64,000 bases of DNA, from positions 1 to 64,000 of the forward strand of contig SZOS01000001.1 in NCBI GenBank assembly GCA_030263295.1, in the 5' to 3' direction. Each line of letters starts with the position of its first letter. Position 1 is the first letter of the stretch. This document shows, in pieces, positions 58,962-64,000 of this stretch. Position numbers and translations under genes: made by a program. This DNA comes from Dokdonella_A sp014338185. Its GTDB lineage: Bacteria; Pseudomonadota; Gammaproteobacteria; Xanthomonadales; Rhodanobacteraceae. The notes beneath the pieces were generated by a model. It saw nothing but the letters and a program-made list of their open reading frames with translations. It did no database searches and had not been told where the DNA came from.

Positions 58962-60263
58962 ATGACCATCGCTTCCACGGGTTACCAGACCGGGTTCGGC
59001 AACGAATTCGCCACCGAGGCGCTGCCCGGCACCTTGCCGGTCGGGCGCAACTCGCCGCAGCACGTGGCGCACGGGCTGTATGCCGAGCAGCTGACCGGCA
59101 CCGCGTTCACCGCGCCGCGCCACCAGAACCGCCGCAGCTGGCTGTATCGCATCCGGCCGGCCGCGGTGCACGGCACGTTCGAGCCCTTCGCACAGCCCGC
59201 GTTCCACAACGATTTCGGCAGTGGCCCGGTGTCGCCGGAGAAACTGCGCTGGAACCCGCTGCCGCTGCCGCAGGCACCGTGCGACTTCCTCGAAGGCTTG
59301 TACACGGTGGCCGGCAATGGCGGGCCCGCGGCGGGCACCGGGGTGGGCATCCACCTGTACGCGGCCAACCGCGACATGCAGCGGCGCTGGTTCTACAACT
59401 CCGATGGCGAGTTCCTGATCGTGCCCCAGCAGGGGCGGCTGCACATCGAAACCGAACTGGGTGTGGTCGAGGTGGAGCCGCAGCAGATCGCGGTGATCCC
59501 GCGCGGCATCCGCTATCGCGTGTGCCTGCCCGACGGCAGCGCGCGCGGCTACGTGTGCGAGAACTTCGGCGCGTTGCTGCGCCTGCCCGACCTCGGCCCC
59601 ATCGGCAGCAACTGCCTGGCCAATCCGCGGGACTTCCAGTATCCCAACGCGGCGTTCGAGGACGTCGACGGCGAGTTCGAGCTCATCACCAAGTTCCAGG
59701 GCCACCTGTGGCGCGCGCCGATCGACCACTCGCCGCTCGACGTGGTCGGCTGGCACGGCAACTATGCGCCCTATCGCTACGACCTGCGCCGCTTCAACGT
59801 GATCGGGTCGATCAGCTACGACCATCCCGATCCGTCGATCTTCCTCGTGCTGCACTCGCCCAGCGACACGCCGGGCACCAGCAACGTCGATTTCGCGATC
59901 TTCCCGCCGCGCATCCTCGCGATGCAGGACACCTTCCGCCCGGCCTGGTTCCATCGCAACATCGCCGGCGAGTTCATGGGCCTCGTGCACGGCGTGTACG
60001 ACGCCAAGGCCGAGGGTTTCGCGCCGGGCGGCTGCTCGCTGCACAACTGCATGACCGGCCATGGCCCCGACGCGGCCACCTTCGACAAGGCCAGCGCGGT
60101 CGACACCAGCAAGCCCGACTACGTGACCGACACCATGGCGATCATGTTCGAGACGCGCGCGGTGATCCGCCCGGTGGCGCAGGCGATGGCGGCCGCGCAC
60201 CGCCAGCGCGACTATCCCGCGGTGTGGATGGGCCTGCGCAAGCGCTTCACGCCGCCACGCTGA
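58962..60263 (+). CDS. hmgA: Homogentisate 1,2-dioxygenase
   Basis: 433 residues. Opens the aromatic ring of homogentisate to maleylacetoacetate. Typical start (GYQTGFGNEFATEALPGTLP) and motifs WLYRIRPAAVHG, VIPRGIRYRV, the iron-site region PAWFHRNIAGEFMGL and GCSLHNCMTGHGPD. Length is standard. 46 bp after hppD, same operon. Confidence 0.97.
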   Translation: MTIASTGYQTGFGNEFATEALPGTLPVGRNSPQHVAHGLYAEQLTGTAFTAPRHQNRRSWLYRIRPAAVHGTFEPFAQPAFHNDFGSGPVSPEKLRWNPLPLPQAPCDFLEGLYTVAGNGGPAAGTGVGIHLYAANRDMQRRWFYNSDGEFLIVPQQGRLHIETELGVVEVEPQQIAVIPRGIRYRVCLPDGSARGYVCENFGALLRLPDLGPIGSNCLANPRDFQYPNAAFEDVDGEFELITKFQGHLWRAPIDHSPLDVVGWHGNYAPYRYDLRRFNVIGSISYDHPDPSIFLVLHSPSDTPGTSNVDFAIFPPRILAMQDTFRPAWFHRNIAGEFMGLVHGVYDAKAEGFAPGGCSLHNCMTGHGPDAATFDKASAVDTSKPDYVTDTMAIMFETRAVIRPVAQAMAAAHRQRDYPAVWMGLRKRFTPPR

Positions 60264-60389
60264 TGCCGTCGCCGCCGCGGCGTGCGCGCGCGCCGCGTGG
60301 CGGGCCCACGCCGCCGCCGCGACGTGTCGCGGCGGCCCCCGGCCATGGCAGGATGGCCTCCCGTTGATACTTCGCAGGAAGGATTGCCG

Positions 60390-61379
60390 ATGAAACTTGC
60401 CTCCCTCAAGGAAGGCGGCCGCGACGGCACGCTCGTCGTGGTCAGTCGCGACCTCGCGCGCGCCGTGCCCGCCAGCGGCATCGCCGCGACCCTGCAGGCC
60501 GCGCTCGACGACTGGGGCAACGCCGCGCCGCGCCTGAACGCCCTGTCCGAGGCGCTCGCCGCCGGCACCGCGGCCGGGGCGTTCGCGCTCGACCTCGCGG
60601 CACTGGCCGCGCCGTTGCCGCGCGCCTACGAGTTCGTCGACGGCAGCGCCTACCTGCCGCACGTCGAGCGCGTGCGCCGCGCACGCGGGGCGCAGGTGCC
60701 CGAGAGCTTCTACGTCGATCCGCTCATGTACCAGGCCACCAGTGCGGGCTTCTACGGACCGCGCGATCCGATCCTCGTGCTCAGCGAGGACTGGGGCGTG
60801 GACCTCGAGGCCGAGGTGGTCGTGGTCACCGACGACGTGCCCATGGGCGTGGCGGCGGCGGCCGCGAGCGGCCACATCCAGCTGGTCGGTCTGGTCAACG
60901 ATGTGAGCCTGCGCAACCTGATTCCGCCCGAGCTGGCCAAGGGCTTCGGCTTCCTGCAGTCCAAGCCGCGCTCGGCGCTGTCGCCGGTGCTGGTCACGCC
61001 CGACGAGCTGGGCCCGGCCTGGCGCGACGACAAGCTGCACCTGCCGATGCGCACCTGGATCAATGGCCAGTGGTTCGGTGCGGCCGAGTGCGGCGTCGAC
61101 ATGCAGTTCAGCTTCGCGCAGCTGGTCGCGCACGCGGCCAAGACCCGGCCGCTGGCGGCGGGCACGATCGTCGGTTCGGGCACCATCGCCAACGAGGACA
61201 CGAGCAAGGGCGCCTCGTGCCTGGCCGAGCAGCGCACGGTGGAGACGCTGCGCGACGGCAAGCCGACCACGCCGTTCCTGAAATTCGGTGATACCGTACG
61301 CATCGAGATCACCGATGCCCAGGGTCACAGCATCTTCGGTGCGATCGAGCAGGTGGTGACCCGCGCAGCGGCAGGATGA
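60390..61379 (+). CDS. fahA: Fumarylacetoacetate hydrolase
   Basis: 329 residues of the FAH family: the N-terminal cap (MKLASLKEGGRDGTLVVVS), then the hydrolase fold with YEFVDGSAYLPHVERVRRARG, the metal ligands in DWGVDLEAEVVVVTDDVP and LVNDVSLRNLIPPELAKGFGFLQSKP. Last step of the pathway, giving fumarate and acetoacetate. This is the shorter bacterial form compared with ~420-residue eukaryotic FAH. AAGGA ribosome-binding site. Its stop overlaps an in-frame ATG of maiA. Confidence 0.93.
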   Translation: MKLASLKEGGRDGTLVVVSRDLARAVPASGIAATLQAALDDWGNAAPRLNALSEALAAGTAAGAFALDLAALAAPLPRAYEFVDGSAYLPHVERVRRARGAQVPESFYVDPLMYQATSAGFYGPRDPILVLSEDWGVDLEAEVVVVTDDVPMGVAAAAASGHIQLVGLVNDVSLRNLIPPELAKGFGFLQSKPRSALSPVLVTPDELGPAWRDDKLHLPMRTWINGQWFGAAECGVDMQFSFAQLVAHAAKTRPLAAGTIVGSGTIANEDTSKGASCLAEQRTVETLRDGKPTTPFLKFGDTVRIEITDAQGHSIFGAIEQVVTRAAAG

Positions 61380-61402
61380 CGGCGACGACAGGGGAAACGA
61401 CG

Positions 61403-62065
61403 ATGGCCACCGCGAACGAATTCGTGCTGTACGACTACTGGCGCTCCAGCGCCTGCTACCGCGTGCGCATCGCGCTCAACCTCAAGGGCGTGGAGTACCA
61501 GATCAAGCCCGTGCACCTGGTCGACAACGGCGGCGAGCAGCACTCGGCCGAGCACCATGCGCGCAATCCATTGGAGACCGTGCCCGTGCTCATGGTCGGG
61601 CGCCGCGCGATCCGCCAGTCGATGGCGATCATCGAGTACCTGGAGGAAACCCAGCCGCACCCGGCCCTGCTGCCGCCGGCGCCGCGCGAGCGTGCCCAGG
61701 CCCGCGCCTTGGCCCAGCTCATCGCCTGTGACGTGCATCCGCTCAACAACCTGCGCGTGACCCAGTACCTGCAACGCGAATTCGGCGCCGACCAGGCCGC
61801 ACGCGAGGCGTGGATGCGGCACTGGATGGAGGTGGGCCTGCGTGCCTTCGAGGAGATCCTCGTGGCCGACGATGCACGCGGCATGTTCTGCAGCGGCGAC
61901 GCGCCCGGCATCGCCGACATCTGCCTCGTGCCGCAGGTCTACAACGCGCTGCGCTACGGGCTCGACCTCACGCCGTTCCCGACCATCCGCGCGATCTACG
62001 ACCACTGCCTGGCCGAGCCCGAGTTCGACGCGGCGCGGCCGGAAAAGCAGGCCGGCGCGGCGTAG
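61403..62065 (+). CDS. maiA: Maleylacetoacetate isomerase (zeta-class GST)
   Basis: 220 residues. The zeta-GST signature is YDYWRSSACYRVRIALNLKG with the catalytic SSAC motif (SSCR-type in eukaryotes), followed by NPLETVPVL, QSMAIIEYLEE, HPLNNLRV and CSGDAPGIADICLVPQVYNA. Glutathione-dependent isomerisation of maleylacetoacetate to fumarylacetoacetate. I prefer the ATG at 61403, which follows AGGGGAA. The ATG at 61376 would overlap fahA by 4 bp and add nine residues. Completes hppD-hmgA-fahA-maiA. Confidence 0.93.
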   Translation: MATANEFVLYDYWRSSACYRVRIALNLKGVEYQIKPVHLVDNGGEQHSAEHHARNPLETVPVLMVGRRAIRQSMAIIEYLEETQPHPALLPPAPRERAQARALAQLIACDVHPLNNLRVTQYLQREFGADQAAREAWMRHWMEVGLRAFEEILVADDARGMFCSGDAPGIADICLVPQVYNALRYGLDLTPFPTIRAIYDHCLAEPEFDAARPEKQAGAA

Positions 62066-62091
62066 CCCGCGCGCGCCGGCTGCAGGCACCG

Positions 62092-62112
62092 CCCGGCCCG
62101 GCGCGGGCCGGG
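62092..62112. terminator. Hairpin between convergent maiA and CBS genes
   Basis: CCCGGCCCG (62092-62100) and CGGGCCGGG (62104-62112) pair perfectly around 3 nt, with further GCACC/GGTGC pairing outside. Located in the 63-bp convergent gap. No T tract; probable bidirectional terminator. Confidence 0.55.
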
Positions 62113-62128
62113 TGCCGGCCCGGGGTGT

Positions 62129-62557
62129 TCAGCCGGCGATGTAGCGGTGGAGCTGCTCGATCTGCTCGCCCTGCTCGCTGATCACGGCCTTGACCAGGTC
62201 GCCGATCGACAGCACGCCGACCACCTTGTTGCCATCGAGCACCGGCAGGTGGCGCACGCGGCTGTCGGTGCACAGGCGCATGCAGGTGTCGATGCTGTCC
62301 TCGGGCGATACGCTGACCACCGCGGTGGTCATCACCTCGGCCACCGTGGTGTCGTTGGAGGTGCGGTTGTTGAGCACGACCTTGCGCGCGTAGTCGCGCT
62401 CGGAGACGATTCCGACCAGGGTGTCGCCCTTCATCACCAGCAGTGCGCCGCAGCCGCGCTCGGCCATCATCCGCAATGCCGCGCGCACGGTTTCCTCGGG
62501 TGCGATCGCATGGATGCTGCGACCCTTCCCGTCGAGCAGGTGCTTGACCTGGAGCAT
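62129..62557 (-). CDS. CBS-domain-pair protein
   Basis: 142 residues consisting of two CBS motifs: HAIAPEETVRAALRMMAERGCGALLV with GIVSERDYARKV (1-65), and MTTAVVSVSPEDSIDTCMRLCTDSRVRHLPVLDGNKVVGVLSIGDLV (75-125). Small stand-alone CBS pairs bind adenine nucleotides and modulate other proteins. A GGAGG ribosome-binding site fixes the start. The partner is unknown; neighbours give no clue. Confidence 0.93.
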   Translation of the reverse strand: MLQVKHLLDGKGRSIHAIAPEETVRAALRMMAERGCGALLVMKGDTLVGIVSERDYARKVVLNNRTSNDTTVAEVMTTAVVSVSPEDSIDTCMRLCTDSRVRHLPVLDGNKVVGVLSIGDLVKAVISEQGEQIEQLHRYIAG

Positions 62558-62651
62558 GCCGACCTCCGCGTTGAAACGGCCGAGTGCCGTGGTGCAGCCA
62601 GTCTAGCGCCGCGCGCGCGGGCCTGCTCGTGGCCGCGCCGCAGGCGCTCGG

Positions 62652-63590
62652 CTATTCCGCGCCCGGCGCGCGGTACTCGTCGACGAGGTACAGCGGACGC
62701 TGCTTGGCTTCCAGGTACAGCCGGCCCAGGTACTCGCCGATCATGCCCAGCGCCATGAGCTGCACGCCGCCGAGGAACAGCACCACCACCATGAGCGAGG
62801 GATAGCCGCGCACCGGGTCGCCCAGCAGCAGCGCCTTGCCCAGCACCCACAATCCGAACAGGAACGCGGCCAGCGAGGCCAGCAGGCCGATGTAGGTCGC
62901 CAGCTTGAGCGGCGCGCCGGAAAACGAGGTGATGCCGTCGAGCGCGAAGTTCCACAGCCGCCAGTAGCTCCATTTGCTGGTGCCGGCGTGGCGGGCGTCG
63001 CGATGGTAGACGATCGACAGCTGGCGGTAGCCGACCCAAGTGAACAGCCCCTTCATGAAGCGCTGCCGCTCGCGCACCTGGGCCAGGGCATCGAGCGCGC
63101 GCCGCGACAACAGGCGGAAATCGCCGGTATCGCGCGGGATCGGCGTCGCCGACAGACGTTCCATCACGCGGTAGAACGCCGCCGCGGTGAACTTCTTGAA
63201 GCGGCTTTCGCCCGCGCGCGAGGCGCGCGTGCCGTAGACCACGTCGTAGCCCTCGCGCCAATGCGCGACGAAGGTCGCGATGAGTTCGGGCGGGTCCTGC
63301 AGGTCGGCGTCGATCACCACGGCGGCGCCGTGGGTGACATGATCGAGCCCCGCGGTGAGCGCAAGTTCCTTGCCGAAATTGCGCGCCAGGCGCAGCGTGG
63401 CCACGCGTGGATCGGCCGCGCGCAGCTCGCACATGACCTGAAAGGTGTCGTCGCGGCTGCCGTCGTCGACATAGAGCACGGCGCTGGTCACGCCATCGAG
63501 CGTGTCGAGCACCTTGGCCAGGCGCGCATGGAACTCGCGCAGGCCCGCGCCCTCGTTGCAGGCGGGAACGACGATGGTGAGGTCGGGCAT
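62652..63590 (-). CDS. Family 2 glycosyltransferase with two C-terminal membrane helices
   Basis: 312 residues. GT-A domain: VVPACNEGAGL, VDDGSRDDTFQVM, RNFGKELALTAGLDH, the metal-binding DADLQDPPELI and YGTRASRAGESRFKKFTA. After ~225 residues there are two TM helices (~228-252, 262-288). This DPM1/GtrB-like architecture transfers a sugar to undecaprenyl or polyprenyl phosphate. Sugar and final glycan unknown. It is followed downstream by the CBS gene and preceded by mtgA. Confidence 0.92.
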   Translation of the reverse strand: MPDLTIVVPACNEGAGLREFHARLAKVLDTLDGVTSAVLYVDDGSRDDTFQVMCELRAADPRVATLRLARNFGKELALTAGLDHVTHGAAVVIDADLQDPPELIATFVAHWREGYDVVYGTRASRAGESRFKKFTAAAFYRVMERLSATPIPRDTGDFRLLSRRALDALAQVRERQRFMKGLFTWVGYRQLSIVYHRDARHAGTSKWSYWRLWNFALDGITSFSGAPLKLATYIGLLASLAAFLFGLWVLGKALLLGDPVRGYPSLMVVVLFLGGVQLMALGMIGEYLGRLYLEAKQRPLYLVDEYRAPGAE

Positions 63591-63669
63591 GGCACGCGCC
63601 GGCAGGTCGAGTCGGTCATGCTAGCCGAGCAGCCCGGTGACCGGAACGGCTCGACCCGCGCGCGGGAGT

Positions 63670-64000
63670 TCAGTGCGGCAGCCAGGCAGTGCCGCCCAGC
63701 GCCTGGGTCTGTTGCCGGATCCACGCCGCACGGCGCAACACGTAGGCGCTGGGGCGGTCGATCCTCAGGCGCAGCGGATTGGGCAGCACGGCGGCGAGCA
63801 ACGCGGCCTGCTGCGCGTCGAGGCGGTCGGGGCGCGTGCGGAAATAGACGCGGCTGGCGGCGCCGACGCCGTAGGTGCCCTCGCCGAACTGGGCGATGTT
63901 GAGGTACATCTCGAGGATGCGGCGCTTGGGCCACAGCGCCTCGATCAGCACGGTGAAGTACGCCTCCAGTCCCTTGCGCAGGAAGCTGCGACCGTTCCAC
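63670..64000 (-). CDS. mtgA: Monofunctional peptidoglycan transglycosylase (5' part beyond window)
   Basis: The last ~110 residues are visible: NGRSFLRKGLEAYFTVLIEALWPKRRILEMYLNIAQFGEGTYGVGAASRVYF. This is the GT51 C-terminal half with the RKxxE and K-x-x-I-L-E-x-Y-L-N motifs. MtgA polymerises lipid II into glycan strands at the inner membrane. The end, AWIRQQTQALGGTAWLPH, comes directly after the GT51 fold, with no transpeptidase domain, so it is the monofunctional form and not a class A PBP. Confidence 0.92.
   Translation of the reverse strand, partial: WNGRSFLRKGLEAYFTVLIEALWPKRRILEMYLNIAQFGEGTYGVGAASRVYFRTRPDRLDAQQAALLAAVLPNPLRLRIDRPSAYVLRRAAWIRQQTQALGGTAWLPH

Overview
The window is very GC-rich gammaproteobacterial chromosome. 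Gene content and order point to the Lysobacterales (Xanthomonadales), probably a Rhodanobacteraceae (Dokdonella-like) member. Three things suggest this: several secreted beta-helix/beta-propeller proteins end in a short tail resembling D-V-I-F-A-D-G-F-E; sigma factors are paired with TPR-bearing Ser/Thr kinases; and the alpha/beta-type 2-oxoacid dehydrogenase and ColR-like regulator are of the kind seen in xanthomonads. The assignment is an inference from protein style, since no rRNA is present. No tRNA, rRNA, CRISPR array, insertion sequence or prophage was seen. Genes are dense and many pairs overlap by 4 bp (ATGA/GTGA), so there are many tight operons.

Layout. 1-2008: deoC-deoA deoxynucleoside catabolism (minus strand; deoA runs off the left edge). 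2301-4263: ColR/ColS-like two-component system. 4264-4742: a less GC-rich spacer with a good minus-strand terminator and a possible small RNA. 4743-9183: BlaI/BlaR1-like pair (the M56 protein carries a TonB-like C-terminus) beside a prolyl-oligopeptidase lipoprotein. 9586-16126: a membrane protein, two secreted beta-helix proteins, inorganic pyrophosphatase and an EamA-type permease.

16198-25370 is the most unusual region. STAS and RsbW-like partner-switching genes converge on a five-gene minus-strand operon encoding a LuxE-like acyl-protein synthetase, a LuxC reductase fused to a PaaK/CapK-type ligase, a second PaaK/CapK ligase, an anti-sigma kinase fused to a GNAT acetyltransferase, and a membrane-anchored SpoIIE phosphatase with a sensor domain. 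No luciferase or LuxD is present, so it looks like an acyl-reductase system under partner-switching control with unknown product.

25678-46731: a DUF5916-like outer-membrane protein; ahcY behind a convincing S-adenosylhomocysteine riboswitch; an ECF sigma factor with an overlapping membrane protein; a PlpD-like patatin autotransporter; a beta-propeller exoprotein; two sigma factor/Ser-Thr-kinase-TPR modules; metK; a CtaA/COX15-like protein; and a divergent beta-helix/VWA pair separated by a large imperfect palindrome. 46796-52208: 2-oxoacid dehydrogenase E1alpha-E1beta-E2 and a POT peptide transporter. 52287-57260: an amino-sugar (probably N-acetylgalactosamine) cluster of agaS, ROK kinase and agaZ/gatZ-like genes, divergent from a GH109-type glycosidase. 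57202-62065: a MarR regulator divergent from the complete lower tyrosine/homogentisate pathway hppD-hmgA-fahA-maiA, with a 14-bp dyad inside the hppD promoter. 62129-64000: a CBS-domain protein, a GT2 glycosyltransferase and the 3' part of mtgA.

Starts were chosen from ribosome-binding sites, 4-bp overlaps and family lengths. Functional names come from motif recognition only; no database search was possible.
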